Assembly: GCF_016863655.1 (NCBI RefSeq)
Contig: NZ_BOPH01000024.1
Span: 62,001-126,000, forward strand
DNA from: Virgisporangium ochraceum
GTDB lineage: Bacteria > Actinomycetota > Actinomycetes > Mycobacteriales > Micromonosporaceae
DNA length: 64,000 nt
Reading direction: 5' to 3'
The notes below the pieces were generated by a model, which made no database searches, was not told the DNA's origin, and saw nothing but the letters and a program-made list of their open reading frames with translations. Position 1 is the stretch's first letter, and each line of letters starts with the position of its first letter. Of the stretch, positions 1 through 8,229 are shown piece by piece. The position numbers and the translations under genes are program-made.

Positions 1-525
1 GGTACGGGCCTCGAGCCGGAGCCGGGCGTCCAGGTTGGACAGTGGCTCGTCGAACAGGAACGCGGCGGGGCGCACGGCCACCGCACGCGCCAGCGCCACC
101 CGCTGCTGCTGTCCACCGGACAGCGCGGCCGGCCGCCGCTCCAGCAGCGGCGACAGCCCCAGCTGGGCGCCCACCTCGGCCGCCCGGCCGGAGCGTTCGG
201 AACGCGACCGCCGCCGCACCTTCAGGGGGTAGGAGATGTTGTCGCTGACCGTCATGTGCGGGAACAGAGCGTAGTCCTGGAACACCATGGCGACGTCGCG
301 GGCACCGGGTTCCAGCCGGGTGACGTCGCGGTCTCCGATGTGGACGGTGCCGCCGGTGGGCGGTTCCAGCCCGGCGATCGTACGCAGCAGCGTCGTCTTG
401 CCGCACCCGCTGGGCCCGAGCAGCGCGAAGAACTCGCCGTCCTCGATGGTCAGGTCGAGCTTGTCCAGTGCCCGGACGCCGCCGGGGAACTCCTTGACGA
501 GTCCGCTGAGGACGATGGCCGCCAT
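1..525 (-). CDS. Sugar ABC transporter ATP-binding protein (C-terminus cut by window edge)
   Basis: Energises import through the two permeases encoded just upstream. About 175 N-terminal residues are present. Visible in order are the Walker A motif GPSGCGKT at residues 37-44, a Q-loop in VFQDYALFPH, the ABC signature LSGGQQQRVALARA and the Walker B region [12 protein letters not shown]. The Q-loop and the DEPLSNLDA form are typical of the MalK/UgpC/MsmK group. The ATG overlaps the stop of the preceding permease as TGATG, so the genes are translationally coupled. The regulatory C-terminal domain lies outside the window, so the substrate class rests on the neighbours. Confidence 0.93.
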   Translation of the reverse strand, partial: MAAIVLSGLVKEFPGGVRALDKLDLTIEDGEFFALLGPSGCGKTTLLRTIAGLEPPTGGTVHIGDRDVTRLEPGARDVAMVFQDYALFPHMTVSDNISYPLKVRRRSRSERSGRAAEVGAQLGLSPLLERRPAALSGGQQQRVALARAVAVRPAAFLFDEPLSNLDARLRLEART

Positions 526-1346
526 CAGCTCTTGATCCCGCCGTGGAAGCGGAACCCGTAGCGGCTCCAGGCGAACAGGTACATGAGCACCACCGGTATC
601 GAGTAGAGCAACGAGAACGTCGAGATCAGGGCGAGGTTCGGCGAGCCGCCCTCGGTGTAGAGGGTGCGCACGAGCACCGCGGCCGGCTGCTTGTCCGGGT
701 CGCGCAGCAGGATGAACGGGGTGAGGAAGCTCCCCCACACCTGCACGATCGTCCACACGCCGATGGTCGCGAGGCCCGGCCGGGCGACCGGCACCACCAC
801 GTGGCGGAGCACCTGCAGCGGAGAGGCGCCGAACACCCGCGCGCTCTCCTCGTAGGACCGTGGGATCGTGTCGATGAAGTCCTTCAGCAGGAAGATGGCC
901 GCCGGCAGCAGGCCGCCGGAGAGCACGAGCACCACGCCGGCCCGCGAGTCGATCAGCTTCAGCTCGAACACGAGCAGGAAGATCGGCACCATCGCCGCCG
1001 TTCCTGTGATGACGCTCGACAGCAGCAGCAACGCGTACAGCAGCGCATCGCGTCCCGGTATGCGGACGCGCGACAACGCGTAGGCCGCGAGGGCCGCGGC
1101 CGTCACCACGACGACCATCGTGCCCACCGACAGCAGGACCGAGTTCACCAGTGACGGCACGGCGTACCGGTTGTCGCCGATCTGGGCGAAGTTGTCGAAC
1201 GTGGGCGCGCCCGGGAACCGCACGGCGTACGTGGGGGTCTCGTCGAACGGCGCCGACAGCAGCCACAGCAGCGGCAGGGCGAAGAACGCCATGCCGAGTC
1301 CGCTGAGGACGTAGACCCCTATCCGCCTGACGAAGAGCCCGGTCAT
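525..1346 (-). CDS. Sugar ABC transporter permease, MalG-like
   Basis: A 273-residue inner-membrane subunit of a carbohydrate uptake system. It has an N-terminal membrane helix (about residues 10-32), a periplasmic loop, and further hydrophobic segments. The cytoplasmic EAA loop EESARVFGASPLQVLRHVV precedes the last helices and should contact the ATPase. The ATG at 1346 overlaps the stop of the other permease by four bases (ATGA). The open frame extends further upstream, but that extension lies inside the neighbouring permease and is not membrane-like, so it was left out. Sugar specificity cannot be read from the sequence. Confidence 0.93.
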   Translation of the reverse strand: MTGLFVRRIGVYVLSGLGMAFFALPLLWLLSAPFDETPTYAVRFPGAPTFDNFAQIGDNRYAVPSLVNSVLLSVGTMVVVVTAAALAAYALSRVRIPGRDALLYALLLLSSVITGTAAMVPIFLLVFELKLIDSRAGVVLVLSGGLLPAAIFLLKDFIDTIPRSYEESARVFGASPLQVLRHVVVPVARPGLATIGVWTIVQVWGSFLTPFILLRDPDKQPAAVLVRTLYTEGGSPNLALISTFSLLYSIPVVLMYLFAWSRYGFRFHGGIKS

Positions 1347-2296
1347 GCCGCACGCACCTTCGACGCCCGCAGGTAGACCAGAGCCAGCCCCAGGTTGATG
1401 AGCAGGACCAGCAACGAGATCGCGCCGCTGTAACCCATGTCGCCGCCGACGATCGCGGTGTTGTAGATGTACGCCGGCACGATCTCCGACTCCCTGCCGG
1501 GCCCGCCCGCGGTGAGCAGGAACGGCGTGAAGTCGTTGAAGGTCCACAGGCTGATCAGCAGCGTGTTGGTGAGCGCGTACCGGCGGATGTGCGGCAGGAC
1601 CACGTCACGCAGGGTCTGCCAGCGCCCGGATCCGGCCAGCCGCGCGGTCTCCAGGTGTGACGGCGGAACGCTGGTGAGCGCGGCGCTGTAGAGCATCATC
1701 GAGAACGCGGTGCCCCGCCAGACGTTGAACACGATGATCGAGACCATCGGGTACTCGACCAGCCACGCGAGCCCGGTGCCGAGCAGGTTGTCGAGGGTTC
1801 CGGCGTCGCGGTCGAGCATCGCGATCCAGAGGAACGCCACCACCGAACTCGGCAGGATCCAGGCCAGCAGCACGAGCGCCTCGACCGTGCGCCGCACCAC
1901 CTTCGCGGTCGTGCGCAACGCGTACGCGAGCAGGAAACCGAGGACGTTCTGGCCCAGCACCGCCGACCCGAGCACGAACAGCAGCGTGAGCCACAGCGAG
2001 TTCCAGAACGTCTCGTCGCTCAACGCGCGGCGGTAGTTCTCCAGCCCCACGAACGACGGGCTGCGGGCCTCGGCACCGGTGAGCCGGAAGTTCGTCACTC
2101 CGATGTAGAGCGTCCACAGCGCGGGGAAGACCAGGAACACGGCGATGAGCGCCAGGGCCGGGGCGGTGAACCCGAAGGCGCGCCACCGCCCCAGCCCCGC
2201 CGCGTCCGCACTGCCGTCCACCCGCGACGGCGCCGCGCCGGCGGCCTCGGGGGCCACGGGATCCGCTACGGCGGACGGGGTGTCAGCCGGTGGCAA
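1343..2296 (-). CDS. Sugar ABC transporter permease, MalF-like
   Basis: A 317-residue partner of the MalG-like permease. A Pro/Ala-rich cytoplasmic N-terminus of about 40 residues precedes the first helix (APALALIAVFLVFPALWTLY). The EAA loop is LETARLAGSGRWQTLRDVVL. The chosen start is TTG at 2296, overlapping the end of the binding-protein gene by 14 bases. An in-frame GTG about 25 codons later is an alternative. Gene order binding protein, MalF-like, MalG-like, ATPase is the usual one for this family. Confidence 0.9.
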   Translation of the reverse strand: MPPADTPSAVADPVAPEAAGAAPSRVDGSADAAGLGRWRAFGFTAPALALIAVFLVFPALWTLYIGVTNFRLTGAEARSPSFVGLENYRRALSDETFWNSLWLTLLFVLGSAVLGQNVLGFLLAYALRTTAKVVRRTVEALVLLAWILPSSVVAFLWIAMLDRDAGTLDNLLGTGLAWLVEYPMVSIIVFNVWRGTAFSMMLYSAALTSVPPSHLETARLAGSGRWQTLRDVVLPHIRRYALTNTLLISLWTFNDFTPFLLTAGGPGRESEIVPAYIYNTAIVGGDMGYSGAISLLVLLINLGLALVYLRASKVRAA

Positions 2297-3692
2297 TCTT
2301 GTCCGCCCCGCCGACGATGGTCTCCAGCTTCTTCTGGTACTCCGCGGCGGCCGCCGTCGGCGCCGTGCCCGTCACCACCGACAGCGTCGCCTGCTGCAAT
2401 GCCTGCGACACCCGCGGATACTCGGCGAACCCGGGCCGGAACGAGGTCAACGGCAGCACCTTCTGGGCGATGAACGTCAGCAACGGGTCGTTCTTCAGGA
2501 TCTCGTCGTTCACGTCCTGCCGCTGCGTGAGCCGCGGAGCCCCGCCGACCTGTGCCGCCGTCGCCTCCTTGGAGTTCATGAACTGCAGCAGTTCCCAGGC
2601 CTGGCGCGGGTAGTCGGACGACGGGTTCAGCACCCGCCCGGCGCCGCCGGACATCGACACGTAGTCCTGACCGCGCACGCCGGCACCGGCACGGACGGCC
2701 GGGATGAGCGCGTAGCCGACGTTCTGGTCGCGGTCGGCCATCTTCGCGATGCCCTTGTTCGGCTCGACCACGCTGCGCCAGAAGTAGTCGCCCTCCAACA
2801 GGATCGCGATCTTCCCTTCGGCGAAGGCCTGGAACGACTTGTCACGGCCCTTGGCGTCCTGCTGCAGCACCGGATCACCGAGGCCACCACCGTAGACGCG
2901 TTGGTACAGGCCGAGAACGTCGCGAACCGCCGCGGTGTTGCCCTGCCACTTCCCCTCGGCCCAGATCTGCTGACCGGTACCGACCAGCAGCGGCAGCACG
3001 CCCTGCATCGTGGTCGCCTCGCCCATCGCGGTGCCCGCGTTGAGCTGGATCGGAGTCACGCCGGGCACGCTCGACCTGATGGTCTGCGCGGCTGTGACGA
3101 TCTCGTCCCACGATTTCGGCTGCCAGTCGCGCGGCAGGCCGGCCCGGGCGAGCAGCGACCGGTTGTAGTAGATGACCCGGCCGTCGGTCCCCTCCGGGAC
3201 GCCGTACCGCTTGTCCTTGTAGGACATGTTGCCCTGTACGGGTTTCGGGATCTGGTTCCAGCCGTCCCAGCCGTTGACGGCGTCGGCGCCGACGAGGTCC
3301 TCCAGCGGCTTGATGTAACCGGCGTCGGCGAACTCGCCGACCCAGATGCCGTCGAGGGAGTAGATGTCGGCGCCGCTGCCCGTCTTCAGGTCCAGGGCGA
3401 CCTTGCTCTTGTAGTCCTCGTCGCTGGCGCCGGACGGCTGGAACTCCACTTTCGCCGTACGCCCCTTGGCTTTCTGGTCCTCGACGAAGCGCGGGATGAC
3501 CCAGTTCTCGATCCACTCGGCACCCGCGGCGTTCTTGCCGCCGGCGATCGCGTTGGCCGCGATCGTGAGGGTGAACTCCTTGGCGTCTGCGTTGCGGGTG
3601 GTGTCGGGCTCGTCGTCGCTGCCGAGGCACGCGGAGGTGGCGGTGGCGGCGAGCAGGACGGCGGCGAGCGCGGGCAGGATGCGTCGATGCAT
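2283..3692 (-). CDS. Extracellular sugar-binding lipoprotein (family 1 solute-binding protein)
   Basis: Captures the sugar outside the cell and delivers it to the permeases. It has 469 residues, with a lipoprotein signal MHRRILPALAAVLLAATATSAC. Cys22 in the TSAC lipobox is the expected lipidation site. The mature part shows the MalE-like layout, with a DIYSLDGIWVGEFADAGYI segment and a VIYYNRSLLARAGL segment typical of the family. A strong ribosome site (GGGGAGG) precedes the ATG. It is the first gene of a four-gene operon. The upstream region contains a LacI-like palindrome (3798-3811) that may regulate it. Confidence 0.93.
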   Translation of the reverse strand: MHRRILPALAAVLLAATATSACLGSDDEPDTTRNADAKEFTLTIAANAIAGGKNAAGAEWIENWVIPRFVEDQKAKGRTAKVEFQPSGASDEDYKSKVALDLKTGSGADIYSLDGIWVGEFADAGYIKPLEDLVGADAVNGWDGWNQIPKPVQGNMSYKDKRYGVPEGTDGRVIYYNRSLLARAGLPRDWQPKSWDEIVTAAQTIRSSVPGVTPIQLNAGTAMGEATTMQGVLPLLVGTGQQIWAEGKWQGNTAAVRDVLGLYQRVYGGGLGDPVLQQDAKGRDKSFQAFAEGKIAILLEGDYFWRSVVEPNKGIAKMADRDQNVGYALIPAVRAGAGVRGQDYVSMSGGAGRVLNPSSDYPRQAWELLQFMNSKEATAAQVGGAPRLTQRQDVNDEILKNDPLLTFIAQKVLPLTSFRPGFAEYPRVSQALQQATLSVVTGTAPTAAAAEYQKKLETIVGGADKIATG

Positions 3693-3796
3693 CGGTTCCT
3701 CCCCGAAGGAAACGGCGGATGCTCGTTACCCGACCTTGGCACGGGTACGGGGCGCTGTCCATTCGAGGCGATCACTGTTTCGCGACGTCGGGGTCG

Positions 3797-3812
3797 CGGA
3801 AAGCGCTTCGGG
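3797..3812. promoter_or_regulatory. Palindrome cGGAAAGCGCTTCGgg upstream of sugar ABC operon
   Basis: An intergenic copy of the dispersed palindrome, with core AAGCGCTT at 3801-3808, about 105 bp before the binding-protein start. The central CG with symmetric AA/TT arms matches the general form of LacI/GalR-family operators, which often control sugar operons. No lacI-like gene is in the window. Because the same core occurs many times inside unrelated genes, its presence here may be coincidental to regulation. Confidence 0.45.
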
Positions 3813-3965
3813 ACGCACGAAGCGGCGGCGCCCTTCCCCGACGCCGCCGCTTACCAAGAGGATACGGAGTCTCACGATGAGCAACAATGTGTGTCGATGA
3901 CATCGGCACACAATCCAGCGATGAGGCGTATCGACATATGGCTGGAGACCGTGCGCCCGCCTCGG

Positions 3966-3971
3966 TACAGT
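3966..3971 (+). promoter_or_regulatory. -10 box TACAGT of leaderless GNAT gene
   Basis: TACAGT lies six bases before a GTG start codon, the spacing expected when transcription begins at the start codon. No Shine-Dalgarno sequence is present, and no convincing -35 box is visible. Confidence 0.5.
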
Positions 3972-3977
3972 GCGCCC

Positions 3978-4499
3978 GTGCCCCGCCGCCCGGCCCGCGT
4001 CCGCGAGACGGACCGCCTGCGCCTGGAACCGGTGACGGAACGGCACGGCGCCGAGCTTCTGGCCCTGTATTCCGACCCCGCCGTCGCCGATTGGTACGGC
4101 GAGTGGACCCGCGAGGGAACCGACCGCGAGGCGGCCCGCATGGCCGACGGCTGGCGGACCGACGGCGTCCACAAGTGGTTCGCCTTCCACCGCGGGACGG
4201 GCGACCCGGTCGGCCGCGGCGGCCTCTCGCGCGTGCACATCGACGGCGCTGCCCGCCTGGAGCTCGGCTGGGTGCTGCACCACCGGTTCTGGGGACACGG
4301 CTACGCCACCGAGATCGGCCGCGCCGGCCTCGAGGTCGCCTTCACCGAGCTCGACGCCGCCGAGGTGGTCGCGTTCACCGAGGTGCACAATGCCCGCTCG
4401 CGCGCGGTGATGGAGCGCCTCGGCATGGTCTACGCGAAGGACATCGAGTGGGACGGCGCACCATTCGTGCTGTACCGCAAGATCCGGGGACTACGGTAG
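3978..4499 (+). CDS. GNAT family N-acetyltransferase, RimJ/RimL-like
   Basis: Predicted acetyl-CoA-dependent transferase of about 173 residues, probably acting on protein N-termini or small amines. It opens with RVRETDRLRLEPVTERHGAEL, the usual RimJ/RimL start (RLxLRPxxxxDA). It continues to a beta strand followed by HHRFWGHGYATE, the acetyl-CoA pyrophosphate-binding loop (Q/R-x-x-G-x-A), and then VHNARSRAVMERLGM, the conserved C-terminal helix. The GTG at 3978 is favoured because of the -10 box just before it. An in-frame ATG at 3921 would add 19 residues that do not look conserved. Substrate unknown. Confidence 0.85.
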   Translation: MPRRPARVRETDRLRLEPVTERHGAELLALYSDPAVADWYGEWTREGTDREAARMADGWRTDGVHKWFAFHRGTGDPVGRGGLSRVHIDGAARLELGWVLHHRFWGHGYATEIGRAGLEVAFTELDAAEVVAFTEVHNARSRAVMERLGMVYAKDIEWDGAPFVLYRKIRGLR

Positions 4500-4503
4500 G
4501 GCC

Positions 4504-5406
4504 ATGCGGATCGGGTTCGGGTTGCCGGTGTCCGGGGCGTGGGCCACGCCCGCGAACATCACACACTTCGCTCGGCGGGCGGAGGAGCTCGGCTACGGCT
4601 CGCTGTGGACGTTCCAGCGCCTGCTCGTCGACGCCGACCAGCCGCCACCGCCGAACTACCGCAGCGTCCTGGATCCCTTGCTGGCGTTGACGTTCGCGGC
4701 CGCGCACACCACCCGCATCCGGCTCGGCGTCGCCGTCGTCAACCTGCCGTTCATCTCGCCGGCCTACCTGGCGAAGCAGGCGACGACCCTCGACGTCCTG
4801 TCCGGCGGCCGGCTCGACCTCGGGCTCGGCACCGGACACTCGCCGGCGGAGTTCACCGCGACCGGCGGCTCGATGGAGCGGCGCGGCGCCCGCGCCGACG
4901 AGTACCTGCGCGTGCTGCGCACCCTGTGGGCCGACGAGGTCAGCGCTTTCCAGGGCGAGTTCTACACCGTGCCGCCCACCCGCATGGATCCGCGACCGGT
5001 GCAGAAGCCGGGCCCGCCGGTCCTCGTCGGCGGTGTCGCGAAGGCGGCCCTGCGGCGGGCCGGCCGCCTCGGCGACGGCTGGGTCAGCCGCAGCGCCACC
5101 GACCTGTCCTCGATCGGCGCCGACATCGCGATCGTGCGGGCGGCCGCCGCCGAGGCCGGCCGGGACCCGGCGGCGCTGCGTGTGGTCTCACGCGGCGTCC
5201 TGCGCCTGGGCGAACGGACGGACGCCCCGCTGTCCGGCACCCCCGCCCAGGTCCGCGCCGACGTCGAGTGGCTCGCCACCCAGGGCGTCACCGAGATCTT
5301 CTACGACCTCAACTGGGATCCGGCGATCGCCGCCCCCGACGCCGACCCCACCGCGGCGGTGGCCCGGGCCGAGGAGATCCTCGAGACCCTGGCACCCGCC
5401 CGGTAG
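4504..5406 (+). CDS. LLM-class (F420-dependent type) flavin oxidoreductase
   Basis: Luciferase-like monooxygenase fold of 300 residues. Actinobacterial members usually use reduced F420 rather than FMN. Evidence: N-terminal RIGFGLPVSGAWATPANITHFARRAEELGYGSLW, the LGVAVVNLPFISPAYLAKQATTLDVLSGGRLDLGLGTGHS core, and C-terminal TPAQVRADVEWLATQGVTEIFYDL. It starts four bases after the acetyltransferase stop. A TACGGT box six bases before the ATG could also give it a leaderless transcript. Substrate unknown. Confidence 0.9.
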   Translation: MRIGFGLPVSGAWATPANITHFARRAEELGYGSLWTFQRLLVDADQPPPPNYRSVLDPLLALTFAAAHTTRIRLGVAVVNLPFISPAYLAKQATTLDVLSGGRLDLGLGTGHSPAEFTATGGSMERRGARADEYLRVLRTLWADEVSAFQGEFYTVPPTRMDPRPVQKPGPPVLVGGVAKAALRRAGRLGDGWVSRSATDLSSIGADIAIVRAAAAEAGRDPAALRVVSRGVLRLGERTDAPLSGTPAQVRADVEWLATQGVTEIFYDLNWDPAIAAPDADPTAAVARAEEILETLAPAR

Positions 5407-5434
5407 GCCCTTTCCGCGACCCGGTCCACGTCGG

Positions 5435-5950
5435 TCAGAGAAGCTCGGAGCCCTCGAACCGCCCGAGCTCCTCCCGGTACAGCTCGACACCCACCCCGTT
5501 CGGGTCGCGGATGTAGAGGCTGTCCTCCACGCCCCGGTCGGGCCCGAGGTACTCGATCCCCGCCTCGTCGAGTTTCGCCTTCGCGGCGGCGAACTGCTCC
5601 GGGCTCACCGACAACGCGATGTGCTGCACCGCACCGATGGTCTCGCTGAACGGCGGGTGGTCGTGACCGGGGAAGTCGAAGAACCCGAGAAGATTGCGGT
5701 TTCCCAGGTCGAAGAAGAAGTGGCTGGAGCCGGCGTAGTCGCGGTTCTCGACGAGCTCTACCAGCGGGAACCCGAGGAACTCCTGGTAGAACCGGATCGT
5801 CTCCTCCACGTCGCGGCAGATCAGCGCCGCGTGGTGGATACCCCGCGTGGTGGGCGGCTTCCGCTCGCCCCGGGGACGGAGGTAACGCTCGCGGATCTCG
5901 TCGCGGCGCTGCCGTACGGCGGCGAGTTCCTCACCCTGTGGCTGCGGCAT
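5435..5950 (-). CDS. VOC family (glyoxalase/bleomycin-resistance/dioxygenase) protein
   Basis: A 171-residue single-module vicinal-oxygen-chelate protein. After a charged 30-residue N-terminus comes GIHHAALICRDVEETIRFYQEFLGFPLVELVE, then IGAVQHIALSV and SLYIRDPNGVGVELYRE. These supply the His and Glu metal ligands expected for the fold. The ATG at 5950 is preferred because AGGGG sits six bases upstream. A GTG at 5965 would add five residues. It runs antisense to the LLM gene. Reaction (lyase, dioxygenase or resistance binding protein) cannot be decided. Confidence 0.85.
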   Translation of the reverse strand: MPQPQGEELAAVRQRRDEIRERYLRPRGERKPPTTRGIHHAALICRDVEETIRFYQEFLGFPLVELVENRDYAGSSHFFFDLGNRNLLGFFDFPGHDHPPFSETIGAVQHIALSVSPEQFAAAKAKLDEAGIEYLGPDRGVEDSLYIRDPNGVGVELYREELGRFEGSELL

Positions 5951-5986
5951 CTCCGTCCCCTTCACCTTGTTGTCGACACAAGTAAC

Positions 5987-6733
5987 TTACTCCCAGCGGA
6001 ACAGCTTCGAGGCCGCCCAGAACGCGATGCCCGCGAAAGCGGCGAGGAACACCACGAGGATCCATTCGGGCGAGTGACCCGACCACGAGTCCTGCACGGT
6101 GATGCGGAACGCGCCCAGCGGGGTGAAGTCGCCGGCCCGGCTCAGCCAGCCGGGCATCTGCTCCTTCGGCAGGTACGCCCCGGCGAAGAACAGCGACGGG
6201 AAGAACAGCAGGAACCCGTATCCGCTGCCGCCCCGCGCCGTGCGCACCACCGCGGCCACCAGGATGCTGATCCCGAACATCGCGGCGAGACCGAACACGT
6301 ACGAGAGGACGAAGCCACCCACGTGCTGCGGCGGCCGCATGTCCACGGCGAGCATCCCCACGACGAGCGTCAGCGCCAACGCCGCGAGCGCGAGCGTCAC
6401 GTGCACCGTCAGGTAGGCCAGCAGCAGCGCGCTCGGCTTCGCCGGCGTCGTCGACAGCCGCTTGAGGATTCCCCTTTCCCGGTACGCGCCGAAGTAGGCC
6501 GGCAGCACGGTCAGCGCGAGCGCCGCCACCGCCAGCGTCGCCGCCAGGGCCGGCAGGGCCGAGTCGACGGCGCGGGCGCCGCCGAACGCCGGGTCGGGTA
6601 CGCGGCTGCTCCCCGGAAGCCCGAACGCCAGCACCAGCGCGGTCGGCAGCACCAGCGCGAGCGGGATCGTGATGTAGTCACGCGCGGCGAGCCTGAACTC
6701 CATCGCGGTCAGTTGCTTGAGTCCGGTCGTCAT
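5987..6733 (-). CDS. ABC-2 type permease, drug-exporter (DrrB-like)
   Basis: Membrane component of a two-gene exporter, 248 residues with about six hydrophobic segments. The ABC-2 hallmark is visible as FPSLFFAGAYLPKEQMPGWLSRAGDFTPLGAF, the short hydrophobic-plus-loop motif found near the C-terminal third of DrrB/NodJ proteins. The ATG at 6733 overlaps the ATPase stop as TGATG, indicating coupling. Likely exports a hydrophobic compound, possibly an antibiotic or lipid. No biosynthetic gene nearby suggests which. Confidence 0.88.
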   Translation of the reverse strand: MTTGLKQLTAMEFRLAARDYITIPLALVLPTALVLAFGLPGSSRVPDPAFGGARAVDSALPALAATLAVAALALTVLPAYFGAYRERGILKRLSTTPAKPSALLLAYLTVHVTLALAALALTLVVGMLAVDMRPPQHVGGFVLSYVFGLAAMFGISILVAAVVRTARGGSGYGFLLFFPSLFFAGAYLPKEQMPGWLSRAGDFTPLGAFRITVQDSWSGHSPEWILVVFLAAFAGIAFWAASKLFRWE

Positions 6734-7452
6734 CACAGGCTCCCGTTGGTCGTGAGGGTGACGTAGGCGTCTTCGAGGGATGCGTCGGGCCCGCCCCGGG
6801 CCCGGATGCCGGCGGGCGTGTCGAGGGCCGCCACCCGGCCGTCGTTGATCACGGCGATGCGGTCGCACAGGCGCTCCGCCTCGTCCATGTAGTGGGTCAC
6901 GAGCAGCACGGTGACGCCGCGGTCGCGGATCCGCTCGACCATGCGCCAGGTCTCCCGACGGGCATGCGGGTCGAGGCCGGTGGTCAGCTCGTCGAGGATC
7001 GCCACCTCGGGGTTGCCGATCAGCGCGAGGGCGATCGAGACCCGCTGCTTGAGGCCGCCGGAGAGCTTGCCGAAGAAGGTCCGACGGTGACCGTCCAGGC
7101 CGAACTCGGCGAGCAGCTGCTCCGGGTCGGCCGGGTCCGGGTAGAAGGACGCGTACAGGGAAAGCGCTTCCCCCACGCGCATCCGGTCGGGCAGCTCGCC
7201 GCTCTGCAGCTGCACTCCGAGGCGCAGCCGCAATGCGGCGCGGTCGCGGCGCGGGTCGAGCCCGAGCACGCGGATCGTGCCGTCGTCGGGAAAGCGGATT
7301 CCCGCGATCGACTCGACCGTCGTGGTCTTGCCGGCGCCGTTCGGACCGACGATGCCGAAAATCTCTCCCGGCTCGACCGAGAACGTGACCTCCTCGAGCA
7401 CCCGGCGCTCGCCGTAGCTCTTACGGAGCTTGGAAACATCGATGACTGGCAT
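6733..7452 (-). CDS. ABC transporter ATP-binding protein (DrrA-like)
   Basis: A 239-residue ATPase partner of the ABC-2 permease. Walker A GPNGAGKTT is at about residues 31-39. The signature is LSGGLKQRVSIALAL and Walker B is VAILDELTTGLDPHARRETW, the form shared by DrrA/CcmA/NodI proteins. The ATG at 7452 gives MPVIDVSKLRKSYG. An open extension upstream adds seven residues without a ribosome site. The gene carries one exact AAGCGCTT core (7162-7169, coding EALS) and a weaker copy near 7290. It is divergent from the response regulator, sharing about 90 bp of promoter region. Confidence 0.92.
   Translation of the reverse strand: MPVIDVSKLRKSYGERRVLEEVTFSVEPGEIFGIVGPNGAGKTTTVESIAGIRFPDDGTIRVLGLDPRRDRAALRLRLGVQLQSGELPDRMRVGEALSLYASFYPDPADPEQLLAEFGLDGHRRTFFGKLSGGLKQRVSIALALIGNPEVAILDELTTGLDPHARRETWRMVERIRDRGVTVLLVTHYMDEAERLCDRIAVINDGRVAALDTPAGIRARGGPDASLEDAYVTLTTNGSL
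7157..7173. repeat. Dispersed palindrome, exact core AAGCGCTT (ABC ATPase gene)
   Basis: GGGAAAGCGCTTCCCC, core 7162-7169, read on the minus strand as codons GAA GCG CTT TCC (EALS). These use CTT and GAA, uncommon codons in this GC-rich sequence. Confidence 0.85.
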
Positions 7453-7508
7453 GCATGAAACGCTATGGATCACCGGCGCCGGCGGTAATGACGCTGGATA
7501 CCCGGCGG

Positions 7509-7526
7509 GGTGGAGCTAGCTACACC
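7509..7526. promoter_or_regulatory. 18-bp near-perfect palindrome in response-regulator promoter
   Basis: GGTGGAGCTAGCTACACC pairs over eight of nine positions about its centre. It lies immediately upstream of the -10 box TAGGCT (7529-7534) and between two divergent genes, a position suited to an operator. The binding protein is unknown. Self-regulation by the adjacent response regulator is one possibility. Confidence 0.5.
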
Positions 7527-7528
7527 GT

Positions 7529-7534
7529 TAGGCT
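7529..7534 (+). promoter_or_regulatory. -10 box TAGGCT, leaderless response-regulator gene
   Basis: TAGGCT ends seven bases before the ATG at 7542, and no Shine-Dalgarno sequence is present. The same hexamer and spacing occur before the PobA gene at 30522. Confidence 0.55.
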
Positions 7535-7541
7535 TCGGCCC

Positions 7542-8195
7542 ATGCGCGTCGTGCTGGCCGAGGACCTGGCGATTCTGCGGGACGGCCTGCGTCACCTCCT
7601 CGCCGCCCACGGCTTCGAGGTGGTCGCGGCGGTCGCCACCGGCCCGGAGCTGGCCGCCGCCCTGCCCGCCCTGCAGCCCGACGTCGCGGTCGTCGACGTG
7701 CGGCTGCCGCCGACCCAGACCGACGAGGGCCTGCGGATAGCGCTTTCCGCCCGCCGCGACCGGCCCGGCCTTCCCGTCCTGGTGCTCTCGTCACACGTCG
7801 AGCAGCTGTACGCCCGTGAACTCCTGGCCGACGGCTCGGGCGGCGTGGGCTACCTGCTCAAGGACCGGGTGTTCAACGCCGAGCAGTTCGTCGACGCGGT
7901 GCGGCAGGTCGCCGCCGGCGGCACCGTGATGGACCCCGAGGTCATCGCGAAGCTGCTCGCCCGCAACTCCACCGACCAGCCGCTGGCCGCCCTGACCCCG
8001 CGCGAGCGGGAGGTCCTGGAGCTGATGGCCGAGGGCCGTTCGAACGCCGCGATCGGGCAGCGGCTGTTCCTGTCCGACAGCGCGGTCGGCAAGCACACGG
8101 CCGGCATCTTCACCAAGCTCGGGCTCACGCAGTCCGACGACGACAACCGACGGGTGCTCGCCGTGCTCGCCTACCTCGACGGCACGCGGTCCTGA
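7542..8195 (+). CDS. NarL/FixJ-type response regulator (orphan)
   Basis: A 217-residue two-domain regulator. The receiver domain shows the acidic pair in AEDLAILRDG, the phosphoacceptor Asp at about position 52 in VAVVDVRLP, and the conserved Lys at about 107 in YLLKDRV. The C-terminal LuxR-type DNA-binding domain is LTPREREVLELMAEGRSNAAIGQRLFLSDSAVGKHTAGIFTKLGL. No histidine kinase gene is adjacent. The start was chosen at MRVVLAEDL, matching the family start and the upstream -10 box. It may control the divergent ABC exporter. Confidence 0.93.
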   Translation: MRVVLAEDLAILRDGLRHLLAAHGFEVVAAVATGPELAAALPALQPDVAVVDVRLPPTQTDEGLRIALSARRDRPGLPVLVLSSHVEQLYARELLADGSGGVGYLLKDRVFNAEQFVDAVRQVAAGGTVMDPEVIAKLLARNSTDQPLAALTPREREVLELMAEGRSNAAIGQRLFLSDSAVGKHTAGIFTKLGLTQSDDDNRRVLAVLAYLDGTRS

Positions 8196-8229
8196 GCCGC
8201 AGGGCTCAGGACCGCGACGGCCGCGACGC

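Noticed and set aside
2145..3900. Very long open frames antisense to, or in another frame of, annotated genes (also around 20029-22503, 23758-26901, 32022-34208 and 40664-43651)
   Set aside because: Their predicted proteins are Arg/Pro/Ala-rich with no domain, and each lies opposite a gene with clear family motifs. They are a by-product of high GC at third codon positions.
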